Positions 1 to 6,682 of a stretch of 12,155 nt of DNA are shown piece by piece. The stretch's first letter is position 1. Every line of letters begins with the position of its first letter. Under the pieces are notes generated by a model, which did not search any database, was not told the origin of the DNA, and was given only the letters and a program-made list of their open reading frames with translations. This DNA is from SLQH01 sp964612995 (GTDB lineage: Bacteria; Planctomycetota; UBA11346), in contig CAZTGE010000129.1 in the NCBI GenBank assembly GCA_964612995.1, forward strand, positions 1-12,155, read 5' to 3'. The translations under genes were made by a program, and so were the position numbers.

Positions 1-2
1 CC

Positions 3-104
3 TACCTGAAGTTGACCGGTTTGCGACTGGGGTATCTGTTGAACTTCGGAGAAGCACTGATGAAAGATGGCATTACTCGTACCATCAACGGAAACCTCTC
101 ATGA
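3..104 (+). CDS. GxxExxY-family protein, C-terminal fragment (gene enters from the left)
   Basis: Reading from base 3 gives 33 codons and a TGA stop at 102-104. The peptide starts YLKLTGLRLGYLLNF and ends DGITRTINGNLS. The pattern 'LK.TGL.LG.LLNFG..LMKDGI.R..NG' is the standard C-terminus of GxxExxY proteins, a small family (about 120-130 residues) usually placed near the PD-(D/E)XK nuclease fold and of unproven function. Only the C-terminus is inside the window, so the catalytic-type residues and the name-giving motif cannot be checked. It runs towards the minus-strand ABC-F gene, so the two are convergent. The family assignment rests on recalled similarity of this short tail. I am fairly confident of the family and have no view on function. 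Confidence 0.72.
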   Translation, partial: YLKLTGLRLGYLLNFGEALMKDGITRTINGNLS

Positions 105-106
105 TT

Positions 107-130
107 TCTCCGTGTCTCCGTGCCTCTGTG
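107..130 (+). repeat. Tandem 8-bp repeat just after the GxxExxY stop codon
   Basis: Two perfect copies of TCTCCGTG (107-114 and 115-122) are followed by a third, diverged copy CCTCTGTG (123-130). The array begins two bases after the TGA of the GxxExxY fragment. I recall similar CTCCGTG/CTCTGTG strings beside other GxxExxY genes, but that is memory and not checked here. No coding or terminator function is evident. Confidence 0.7.
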
Positions 131-155
131 AGAAACATGATCGACCAAGGCGGTG

Positions 156-183
156 AACTGGACGCCGCTTCGCGGCGCCAGTT
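156..183. repeat. Strong hairpin between convergent genes
   Basis: The left arm AACTGGaCGCCGC and the right arm GCGGCGCCAGTT pair along 12 bp with a single bulged A and a TTC loop. It lies between the end of the GxxExxY gene and the dispersed-repeat end at 196-270, so it could act on transcripts from either strand. There is no run of T on either side, so it is not a classical intrinsic terminator. It may be a bidirectional transcript end or part of the repeat debris. Confidence 0.6.
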
Positions 184-195
184 GCCTTGAACGTT

Positions 196-270
196 CGCCT
201 CGGTCGCGAAGCCCTGTACTGCCAGCACGCTACGACTTTTCGCGTCGATCCTCATGAGGGATCCGGGCTA
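196..270 (-). mobile_element. Right end of a dispersed MITE-like repeat, truncated copy A
   Basis: Read on the minus strand from 270 to 196, this stretch starts TAGCCCGGATCCCTCATGAG and matches the right end of the element at 12080-12154 at 65 of 75 positions by hand count. Its first three bases are the TAG stop codon of the ABC-F gene. The other terminal repeat (GCCCGCATCCCGCATG) is absent from 1-195, where a hairpin, an 8-bp tandem repeat and a GxxExxY gene lie instead. The copy is therefore truncated or has been replaced on that side. No transposase is present in the window. Confidence 0.75.
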
Positions 271-2037
271 GGCGTCGCGCTGCTCCTGCAATGTGAACCA
301 TTCGTCCTCGGCGGCCGACAGCTCGGCGGTGAGCACGCGCATGCGCTGATCGAGTTCGAGCAGACGGGCGTGGTCGCAGGCGTGGGCCGCCATCTCGGCT
401 TCGAGCTCACCGCGCTCGGTCTCGAGTTTGCCGACCTTGCGTTCGAGCGCGGCGCAGCGTTTGCCGAGCTGGTAGTCGCGTTTGGCCGGCGGAGGGGTGG
501 TGGGTGTCTGCTGCGGGGTGGCGGGGAGCGAGGCGTCGCTGCGCTCGCCCGCGGCGATCTCCTGGCGTACGCGGTAGCAATAGGTCGCGTAGTCGCCGGG
601 GAAATGCGCGACGCCGCCGGCGCGGACCTCGACCACGCCGGTGGCAACCCGTTCGATGAAACTACGGTCGTGGCTCGCAACCACGATGGTCCCGGCGTAG
701 CCGGTCAGCGCGCTGGCCAGCGCATCGAGCGTCTCCACATCGAGGTGATTGCTCGGTTCGTCGAGGATCAGCACGTTGTGTCTGCCGAGCAGCAGCCCGG
801 CGAGCACCAGGCGCGCGCGTTCGCCGCCGCTGAGGGTGCTGATAGGCATCTCGATCGCATCGCCATGGAAGAGGAAGCTGCCGGCGACATTGCGCAGCTC
901 CTGGCTGGTGACGCCTTCGGCCGCCTGGCCACGCAGGTGGTCGTGCACCGTGCGCGCGGCGTCGAGTCCGGCGTAGACGTGTTGTGCGTAGAGCCCGATC
1001 GCGCAGCCGTGACCCCAGCGGCAGGTACCCGAGCGTGCGCTCAGCGAACCGGCGACCGTGCGCAGGAAGGTGGTCTTGCCCTCGCCGTTGTCGCCAACCA
1101 CCGCCACCCGCTGCCCGTGGTCGATCTCGAGGTCGATACCGTCGGCGACGGTATGGCCGGGATAGCCGATGGCCAGGGACTCGCACTGCAGCGCCGCGCC
1201 GCGGCCGGATTCGACTTCCGGGACCCGGATCGCGGCGGTGCGTTCGTCGGTCTGTTCCTCGAGCTCTTCGAGGCGTTCGATCTGGCGCGCCTTGCTGCGC
1301 GCCTGGCTGGCGCGGCGCGCCTTGGCGCGGAAGGTGTCGACGAAGGTCTGCAGCTGCTTGCGCTTGTTGGCCACCGCGGCGTTGACGCGGCGCGCGTGCT
1401 CGCGCTTCTCGCGCGCCGCGGCGAGGTAGGCGTCGATCGGACCGGGGCAGAGCTCGAGCTCTCCGCGATCGACGGCCAGGGTATGGTCGCAGGTGGCGCG
1501 CAGGAAGTCGCGGTCGTGCGAGACCAGCAGGCAGCCGCCGCTCCAGCTGGCGAGGAAGTCTTCGAGCAGCATCTGCGTGCGCAGGTCGAGGAAGTTGGTC
1601 GGTTCGTCGAGTACCAGGAAGTCGGGGTCGTGCAGCAGCAGCGCGCTGAGCTTGACCCGCGTCTGCCAGCCGCCGGAGAGCGCGGACACCGGCTGGGTGA
1701 GCCGCTCGTGCTTGATCTCGAAGCGGCCGGCGATCTGGCCGCAGCGCCAGTCGGGCGCGCCGCTGTCACGTTCGAGGAAATCGGCGACGCTCTCGCCCGC
1801 ATGCCACGGGTCGTGCTGGCGCAGGTAGGCCAGGCGCAGTTCGCGGTGGCGCCAGAGGGTGCCGCCGTCGAGTTCCTCCTCGCCGACCAGGATCCGCACC
1901 AGGGTCGACTTGCCCGCGCCGTTGCGGCCGATCACGCCCACCTTCATCGCGTTGGTGAGGGCGAGGCTGGCGTTGCTGAGCAGGACCTTCTCGCCGTAGG
2001 CCTTGCAGGCCTCCTCCAGACGTAGCACCACCGGCAT
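268..2037 (-). CDS. ABC-F ATPase, YheS-like ribosome-associated translation factor
   Basis: This 589-residue protein has two ABC ATPase domains and no membrane segments. In domain 1 the Walker A is GRNGAGKS (37-44), the signature LSGGW (120-124), Walker B is LVLDEPTNFLD (141-151), and the switch region is SHDRDF. In domain 2 the Walker A is GDNGEGKT (315-322), the signature LSGGE (402-406), Walker B is LILDEPSNHLD (423-433), and the switch region is SHDRSF. The charged linker at about 205-275 contains FVDTFRAKARRASQARSKA. This is the tRNA-contacting linker typical of ABC-F factors and closest to YheS. A C-terminal coiled coil (about 520-585) follows a proline-rich hinge, as in Uup/YheS. Both sites look catalytically intact. 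ABC-F proteins act at the ribosomal E site to relieve stalled or drug-bound ribosomes; the substrate here is unknown. The start is the ATG at 2037, because an in-frame TAG lies four codons upstream; no clear ribosome binding site is seen. The stop codon coincides with the boundary of the repeat at 196-270. Confidence 0.93.
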   Translation of the reverse strand: MPVVLRLEEACKAYGEKVLLSNASLALTNAMKVGVIGRNGAGKSTLVRILVGEEELDGGTLWRHRELRLAYLRQHDPWHAGESVADFLERDSGAPDWRCGQIAGRFEIKHERLTQPVSALSGGWQTRVKLSALLLHDPDFLVLDEPTNFLDLRTQMLLEDFLASWSGGCLLVSHDRDFLRATCDHTLAVDRGELELCPGPIDAYLAAAREKREHARRVNAAVANKRKQLQTFVDTFRAKARRASQARSKARQIERLEELEEQTDERTAAIRVPEVESGRGAALQCESLAIGYPGHTVADGIDLEIDHGQRVAVVGDNGEGKTTFLRTVAGSLSARSGTCRWGHGCAIGLYAQHVYAGLDAARTVHDHLRGQAAEGVTSQELRNVAGSFLFHGDAIEMPISTLSGGERARLVLAGLLLGRHNVLILDEPSNHLDVETLDALASALTGYAGTIVVASHDRSFIERVATGVVEVRAGGVAHFPGDYATYCYRVRQEIAAGERSDASLPATPQQTPTTPPPAKRDYQLGKRCAALERKVGKLETERGELEAEMAAHACDHARLLELDQRMRVLTAELSAAEDEWFTLQEQRDA

Positions 2038-2040
2038 GGC

Positions 2041-2056
2041 GGCAGCCTAGGCTGCC
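2041..2056. promoter_or_regulatory. Perfect 16-bp palindrome centred on CTAG before the ABC-F start
   Basis: GGCAGCCTAGGCTGCC is fully self-complementary and ends three bases before the ABC-F start codon. It occupies the place where a ribosome binding site would be expected, and none is visible. It could be an operator, a translation-blocking hairpin or a scar of an element. A perfect direct repeat of GCGTCGGC lies just beyond it in the same 65-bp gap. Function is not established. Confidence 0.45.
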
Positions 2057-2102
2057 GTGCTGCGGGCTCAACGCGTCGGCGCGTCGGCCATGTACATCGG
2101 TG

Positions 2103-2711
2103 CTACTCCATCGCCGCGCCGGGATTGTCGGCGTCCAGCCCCATGACCCGCGCCTTCATGCGGCACCGTTCCACCTCCTGGCGCAGCCGGCGGGTGATCG
2201 CGACGCAGTCCTTGAGCCCGGCGAGACGCACGTCGGGCGCGGTCCGGTCGCTCGAGACGATGTCGATGTGGCCGAGCCCGAACAGGCGCAGATGCAGCGG
2301 GCGGTGGATCTCGATGTCGCGGATGCGGTAGCACTCGATCATCTCGGTGTGGCGCGAGAGCAGCCCGGTGGTGATCTCGAGATGGCCGTCGGTGATGTGA
2401 TAGGTGGTGACACGGTAGCGGATGTAGCGCACGAGCATCTTGATCGCGATGCCGGCCATCACCGCGATCAGCGCCCAGCGCGCCACGGGGCGCAGCAGGC
2501 CGGAGGCCATGTCTTCCGGGATGCGGCTCGCGTACCACAGGCCCACGCCCAGCAGGCCCAGCAGCAGGACCAGTATAACGTTGGGCACAGTATTGAGAAT
2601 CTGCGATGGATGGCCCTGCCATTCCATCGGTTCGCCGGAGGCCGCGTGCGGAGGTTGGCGCGGGGGCTGTCGGGCCGGCGGCGGGCTGTCGTTCTCGCTC
2701 TGGTCGTTCAT
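2103..2711 (-). CDS. Membrane protein with bacterial PH (bPH2/DUF304-type) domain
   Basis: This is a 202-residue protein. A polar, proline-rich N-terminus (1-28) precedes the motif EWQGHPSQI (30-38), the short lead-in usual for this family. Two transmembrane helices follow (about 41-61 and 75-93), then a PH-like domain at about 96-175 with the pattern YRVTTYHITDGHLEITTGLL and later RIRDIEIHRPLHLRLFGLGHI. This is the YdbS/DUF304 architecture, and such proteins sit in the inner membrane with the PH fold in the cytoplasm. Their ligand is generally unknown. The gene lies 51 bp downstream of the kinase gene and 65 bp upstream of the ABC-F gene, so it is probably co-transcribed and may be a membrane partner of the kinase (inference). 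The ATG at 2711 is the only reasonable start, though the ribosome binding site is weak. Confidence 0.85.
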   Translation of the reverse strand: MNDQSENDSPPPARQPPRQPPHAASGEPMEWQGHPSQILNTVPNVILVLLLGLLGVGLWYASRIPEDMASGLLRPVARWALIAVMAGIAIKMLVRYIRYRVTTYHITDGHLEITTGLLSRHTEMIECYRIRDIEIHRPLHLRLFGLGHIDIVSSDRTAPDVRLAGLKDCVAITRRLRQEVERCRMKARVMGLDADNPGAAME

Positions 2712-2762
2712 GTGGTGAAGGATAGCAGTGGCGCGACGAATGCCAGCGCAAGGCCGGCCGTC

Positions 2763-5018
2763 TCAGCCGCCGACCGGCTGGGCTGCGCCATCGCTCTGCG
2801 GCAGCTGATCGTCGTCGGCCTCCTCGGGGATGAGCACCGCTTCGGCCAGACCGCCGTGCTGGGCGCTCTCGGTGCGGACCCGGTCGTGCAGCGAGGGGAT
2901 GTGGGCCCACCAGGCGGCGCGCAGGCCGATGCTCCACGGTTCGTGACCGTAGTCGGTGATCGCGTCGAGCGCGGAGCGCACCGCGACCATGCCTGCTGGT
3001 CGGCGTGTCGGGCTCTTGGCGAGGCAGGCGGCGATCAGGTCGACCAGATCGGGCGGGGGCTGCTGGCCGGCCAGATCGCTCGAATCCGGTGGCGTGTCGT
3101 GGAGGTGGGCGAGGAGCACGTCCATGGTCTTCGCCCGTGGGAACACGCTGCGCCCGGTGAGCAGCCAGAAGGCGACGCAGCCGAAGGCATAGACGTCGGA
3201 CTGGGCGGTGAGCGTCTCGTCGGCGATCTGTTCGGGCGACATGTAGCCGGGGGTGCCCTCGATGTAGCCTTCGGTGGTCAGGCGCTGGTCCTCGGGCAGG
3301 TCGATCGGGCGCACCAGGCCGAAGTCGAGGACCTTGACCTGATCGAGCTCGCAACCACGACGGCAGAGATAGATGTTCGCCGGCTTGACGTCACGGTGGA
3401 TGATGCCCTGGGCGTGGGCCTCCTCCAGGCTGCCGCAGATCTGGCGGAGGATCGGGATCACGCGGGCGGCCGGCTGGCGCCCATAGTCGCTGACCAGGCA
3501 TTCGAGGTCGACCCCGTCGAGCAGCTCCATGACGTAGTACAGTCGGCCGTCGTGGCTGCGGCCGAAATCGAACAGGCGGATGGTGTAGGGGCTGTGCAGG
3601 CTGGCGATCGCCCGGGCCTCGTGGATGAAGCGGCGCAGCAGCTGGCCGCCATCGCGCCTGGCACCGATACTGTCGGGTCGGATCAGTTTGATCGCAGCGG
3701 GAAAGGCGAGCAGGCGGTGGCGTGCGCGCCAGACCTCGCCGGTGCCGCCGCTACCGAGCAGCTCGACCAGCTCGTAGGCGCCGAGCGCGCGGGCGCGGTG
3801 TTCGGCCACCACCGCGCGCTGGCGGTCCTGCGCCGCCCGGCGATGCACGCGCACGATGTGGCCGGCGAAGATCGCCGCCACCACCAGTGCGAGCACCAAC
3901 ACCGCCGCGCCCCGAATCATGCCATCGCGTGCGTGGTCGCGCAGCGCGCCGGTGAACAGCTGCAGAGGGGCGATCTGGCCGATGCGCCAGCACAACTCGT
4001 CGCTGCCCGGGCAGGGGCTGACATGGCCGACGTAGTTGCGCCCCTGATGGGTGAAGATGCCCACCGCGCCATCGGCGGGGATCCGCCCGTCCTGCCAGGC
4101 GCGGTGCAGGGCGCGCACGCTGGGATCGTCGATGCCGTCGATCCGCATCAGCGTACCTTCGCCGCGCTGGGCATGCTGCAGATCGGGGGTGATATCCGGA
4201 TGGGCGAGCAGCACGCCGTCTGCGGTGAAAAGGAACACCCGGGTCGATTCGGCATGGCGCAGGCGATCGACGAACGGGGAGAGGGTGCCGACCGAGAAAT
4301 CGATCGACAGCACCCCGGCCGGTGCGCCGTCGGCGAACGCGAAACGACGGACACGGCTGATGCCGGCCAGGCCGCTGTCGTAGAATATGTAGGGGCTGGT
4401 CCAGACGGGCGTCTCGCTGTCGCTGGCCGCGCGGTAGAACGGTCGCTCGGTGACGTGGAAGCCCGTATCGTGATGGGTCAGGAAGCGGACCAGCTCACCG
4501 TCGGGGCCGAAGCGGTAATCGTGCTGCTCGCTGGCCCCGTCAGCGTCGAGATATCGGTGGGTCAGCATGAGTCGGCCGGTGCTGTCGCAGTAGACGGCGA
4601 TGTAGAGCCCAGCGTCGGTGGCGAAGCCGATATGGCTGATGCCGGGGCGCCCGTCGATCAGGCCGCGCAGGAAGGGGGCCAACGCGTCGGGCGACGGCGG
4701 GGTGGGATGGCGCGCGAGCTCGCGTTCGAGCACCGTGAGCAGGGTGTCGGCCTGATCGAGGCAGTTGGTGACCTCGTCCTGGGTGCGCCGGGCCTGATCC
4801 TCGAAACGGCCTCGGACCATGTCGTGGACCCCGGCGCGCAGGTGGGTTGCGCCGTTGATCCAGACCAGGACGCCGGCGCCCATCACCAGCAAGGGGATGA
4901 CCAGCATGATGCTGGTCGGGGCCGCCAGTCCGGCCCCGATACGCTTCGCCAGCCGACGGGTCTCGTTCCTCAGACCGCTGCTCACACCATACGTTGGCCC
5001 GGGCCGGACGTGGCTCAA
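2763..5018 (-). CDS. Receptor-like Ser/Thr protein kinase: TM - dCache sensor - TM - kinase
   Basis: This 751-residue protein has a transmembrane helix at about 33-55, a large extracytoplasmic region at 56-368, a second helix at about 369-388, and a cytoplasmic Hanks-type kinase at about 413-690. The external part carries ERPFYRAASD (191-200) followed by WTSPYIFYDSGLAG, the signature of dCache_1 small-molecule sensors. Kinase residues are complete: glycine loop GSGGTG (422-427), AIK Lys444, helix-C Glu467, catalytic HRDVKPAN with Asp543, DFG Asp565, and GTPGYMSPE with Glu597. The order is sensor first and kinase last, as in histidine-kinase receptors and unlike PknB-type kinases. A polar tail of about 60 residues follows. 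The start used is TTG at 5018, with no obvious ribosome binding site; GTG at 4985 or ATG at 4907 are alternatives, and the last would cut into the first helix. It lies 30 bp after the small membrane gene. The ligand and targets are unknown. Confidence 0.93.
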   Translation of the reverse strand: MSHVRPGPTYGVSSGLRNETRRLAKRIGAGLAAPTSIMLVIPLLVMGAGVLVWINGATHLRAGVHDMVRGRFEDQARRTQDEVTNCLDQADTLLTVLERELARHPTPPSPDALAPFLRGLIDGRPGISHIGFATDAGLYIAVYCDSTGRLMLTHRYLDADGASEQHDYRFGPDGELVRFLTHHDTGFHVTERPFYRAASDSETPVWTSPYIFYDSGLAGISRVRRFAFADGAPAGVLSIDFSVGTLSPFVDRLRHAESTRVFLFTADGVLLAHPDITPDLQHAQRGEGTLMRIDGIDDPSVRALHRAWQDGRIPADGAVGIFTHQGRNYVGHVSPCPGSDELCWRIGQIAPLQLFTGALRDHARDGMIRGAAVLVLALVVAAIFAGHIVRVHRRAAQDRQRAVVAEHRARALGAYELVELLGSGGTGEVWRARHRLLAFPAAIKLIRPDSIGARRDGGQLLRRFIHEARAIASLHSPYTIRLFDFGRSHDGRLYYVMELLDGVDLECLVSDYGRQPAARVIPILRQICGSLEEAHAQGIIHRDVKPANIYLCRRGCELDQVKVLDFGLVRPIDLPEDQRLTTEGYIEGTPGYMSPEQIADETLTAQSDVYAFGCVAFWLLTGRSVFPRAKTMDVLLAHLHDTPPDSSDLAGQQPPPDLVDLIAACLAKSPTRRPAGMVAVRSALDAITDYGHEPWSIGLRAAWWAHIPSLHDRVRTESAQHGGLAEAVLIPEEADDDQLPQSDGAAQPVGG

Positions 5019-5048
5019 ACGAAATGCCCAACGGCGGAACGCGGTGCG

Positions 5049-5402
5049 CTACCAGAAGCGCTCCTCGTCGACCAGTTCGGTTAGTGGCCAGGTCACGTTC
5101 GGCGGCGGTTGGCCGTCACTGGCGCTGAGATCGAGATTGATGCGGTAGCCGCGCATGTCGTCCCAGGTGAGATAGTGGAAGCCGTAGCCGTTTGCCTGTG
5201 GGCGATAGTAGAGCACGGGGCCGCGGCATGGTTCGTGTTCACGCTTCCAGTAGGACAGATTCAGTGCGTAGCCCTTGGCATGCAGCAGCCGTTCGAGTTC
5301 GCCGTGGTGGTGCCGGCGGCGCAGCAGCGGCGGAAGGACCAACGCCAGTACCGCGAGCAGGACCAGGGCGCAGAACGAGGCGATGCGCAGGATGCAGGCC
5401 AT
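5049..5402 (-). CDS. Small membrane-anchored protein of unknown function
   Basis: This 117-residue protein has one hydrophobic helix near the N-terminus (about 5-27), then RRRHHH at 28-33, which by the positive-inside rule suggests that the remainder is cytoplasmic unless the helix is a cleaved signal. The soluble part is rich in aromatic residues (YWK, LYYRP, YGFHYLTWDD, ERFW) and has one Cys after the anchor region. I recognise no family. The gene lies 22 bp after pfk and 30 bp before the kinase gene, so it is most likely an operon member. Its TAG stop is in the same reading frame as the kinase gene, with only ten sense codons between the stop and the proposed kinase start. The coding call rests on this tight packing and on the credible membrane anchor. 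Confidence 0.7.
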   Translation of the reverse strand: MACILRIASFCALVLLAVLALVLPPLLRRRHHHGELERLLHAKGYALNLSYWKREHEPCRGPVLYYRPQANGYGFHYLTWDDMRGYRINLDLSASDGQPPPNVTWPLTELVDEERFW

Positions 5403-5424
5403 GGCAGCTCGGTCGCCGTCGCGC

Positions 5425-6588
5425 TCAGTCGCCGAGGCAGGTGTCGACCAGGCGCGCGGAGGAGATCATGTGGTGATCCAACGGTACCAGCTTGTCGCGC
5501 CCGGCGACGAGCTCCAGCGGCACCGGCTCGCAACGGTCGCCGATCACTGCGACCATCGCGTTGATCGTACCCTCGGCGAGCAGGTCGGCGGCCCGCGTTC
5601 CGAGGCGGGTGCACAGCAGGCGATCGGCCGGGCTGGGGCTGCCGCCACGCTGTACGTGACCCAGACTGGTGACCCGCGCTTCGGTGCCGGTGAGCGACTG
5701 CACCTGGCGCGCGAGGCGGCTGGCCTTCGATTCGCGCACCTCGTGATACCGCAGGAGTTCATCCTGGAGCTTGAGCGTGGCCACTTTCCCGTCGGCTTCG
5801 GGCTTGGACTTCTTGCCCTTGCCCTTGCTCTCGTCCTTGCGCACACGCTTGGGTTCGGGTTTCTCCCCGTGGGCGTGCGCGCCCTCGGCGACGGCGATGA
5901 TCGAGAAGCGTTTGCCGGTGGCGCGGCGCTGATTGAGGTAGTCCGCGATACGGTGGAGGTCGTAGGGGATCTCGGGGATCAGGATGACATCGGCGCCGCC
6001 CGCGATGCCGGCGCCGAGCGCGAGCCAACCAGCGCGGTGGCCCATCACCTCGCAGACGATCACCCGGTGGTGGCTGGTGGCGGTGGTGTGCAGGCGGTCG
6101 ATGGCCTCGGTGGCGATGTTCAGCGCAGTGTCGAAGCCGAAGGTGATCTCGGTCTCGGCCACGTCGTTGTCGATCGTTTTGGGCAGGGTCAGCACCGGCA
6201 GGCCCGCATCCATCAGCCGTTTGGCGTTCTTCTGCGTTCCTCCGCCGCCGAGGCAGACGAGGCAGTCGATACCCATCTTGCGCGCGTTGGCCACCGCGAC
6301 CTCGGTCATGTCCATGACCTTGTCGCCCATCGGCATCTTGTGCGGCTTGTCGCGTGCGGTGCCCAGCAGGGTGCCGCCGCGGGTGAGGATCCCGCTGACG
6401 CTGCGATCGTCGAGCGGGATGGTGCGGTTCTCGATCAAGCCGCGGAAGCCGTCGCGGATGCCGAGCACCTTCATCCCGTGGGTGTTCATCGCCGCCTTGG
6501 CGATGCCGCGGATCGCCGCGTTGAGCCCCGGGCAATCGCCGCCGGAGGTGAGGATGCCGATCGACTGGATGCTGCCGCGCGCTGCCAT
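5425..6588 (-). CDS. pfk: 6-phosphofructokinase (PfkA superfamily, group III-like)
   Basis: This 387-residue cytoplasmic enzyme phosphorylates fructose 6-phosphate to the 1,6-bisphosphate in glycolysis. Motifs are SGGDCPGLNAAIRG (15-28), RGGTLLGTAR (70-79), LGGGGTQKNAKRL (113-125), the catalytic PKTIDNDV (136-143), GFDTA (151-155), VMGHRAGWLALGAGIAGGAD (181-200) and LGHVQRGGSPSP (309-320). The nucleotide-determining positions are Gly (second Gly pair of GGGGT) and Lys137. In characterised enzymes Gly with Lys is generally ATP-dependent, whereas Asp with Lys marks pyrophosphate users, so ATP is the likelier donor. The Asp normally found in GGDGS is Gly here, which I recall as normal for the GGGGTQ subgroup. 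A lysine-rich, low-complexity insert at about 242-268 separates AVAEGA from the rest. The ATG at 6588 is chosen because GGAG lies 6 bases upstream; an upstream ATG at 6726 would force translation through palindromes. It is the first gene of the minus-strand unit. Confidence 0.95.
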   Translation of the reverse strand: MAARGSIQSIGILTSGGDCPGLNAAIRGIAKAAMNTHGMKVLGIRDGFRGLIENRTIPLDDRSVSGILTRGGTLLGTARDKPHKMPMGDKVMDMTEVAVANARKMGIDCLVCLGGGGTQKNAKRLMDAGLPVLTLPKTIDNDVAETEITFGFDTALNIATEAIDRLHTTATSHHRVIVCEVMGHRAGWLALGAGIAGGADVILIPEIPYDLHRIADYLNQRRATGKRFSIIAVAEGAHAHGEKPEPKRVRKDESKGKGKKSKPEADGKVATLKLQDELLRYHEVRESKASRLARQVQSLTGTEARVTSLGHVQRGGSPSPADRLLCTRLGTRAADLLAEGTINAMVAVIGDRCEPVPLELVAGRDKLVPLDHHMISSARLVDTCLGD

Positions 6589-6594
6589 GTACCA

Positions 6595-6598
6595 CTCC
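6595..6598 (-). promoter_or_regulatory. Ribosome binding site of pfk
   Basis: On the minus strand GGAG lies six bases before the ATG at 6588. It fixes the pfk start at MAARGSIQSIGILTSGGD, which matches the usual family N-terminus closely, and excludes the 46-residue extension. Confidence 0.75.
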
Positions 6599-6616
6599 GT
6601 TTCGGTGAGATTGGCA

Positions 6617-6672
6617 TTCCATTCCCCTGGAAAAGTGCGCATGACCATGCGCGCATTTCCAGGGGAATGGAA
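6617..6672. repeat. 56-bp near-perfect palindrome in the pfk leader
   Basis: The outer arms TTCCATTCCCCTGGAAA and its exact complement TTTCCAGGGGAATGGAA enclose inner arms of the type GTGCGCATG / ATGCGCGCA around a short loop. There are only small mismatches over the whole length. It ends 28 bases upstream of the pfk ATG, so a pfk transcript starting further up would carry a very stable leader hairpin. No T-run follows it. It may act as a regulatory leader, an mRNA stabiliser or a repeated palindromic element. Confidence 0.7.
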
Positions 6673-6682
6673 TAGGGGTGTA

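Noticed and set aside
187..2025. 612-codon plus-strand open frame opposite the ABC-F gene
   Set aside because: It is an antisense shadow of a gene with two intact ATPase domains, has no ribosome binding site, and its beginning is repeat DNA.
2100..5084. 994-codon plus-strand open frame opposite the kinase and PH-domain genes
   Set aside because: It spans three minus-strand genes with clear motifs and crosses their gaps. Its protein is low in recognisable motifs and rich in Ala, Asp, Gly and Val, as expected of the complement of high-GC coding DNA.
5275..6675. 466-codon plus-strand open frame opposite pfk
   Set aside because: It is the complement of a fully conserved enzyme and also runs through the pfk leader palindrome; there is no independent support.
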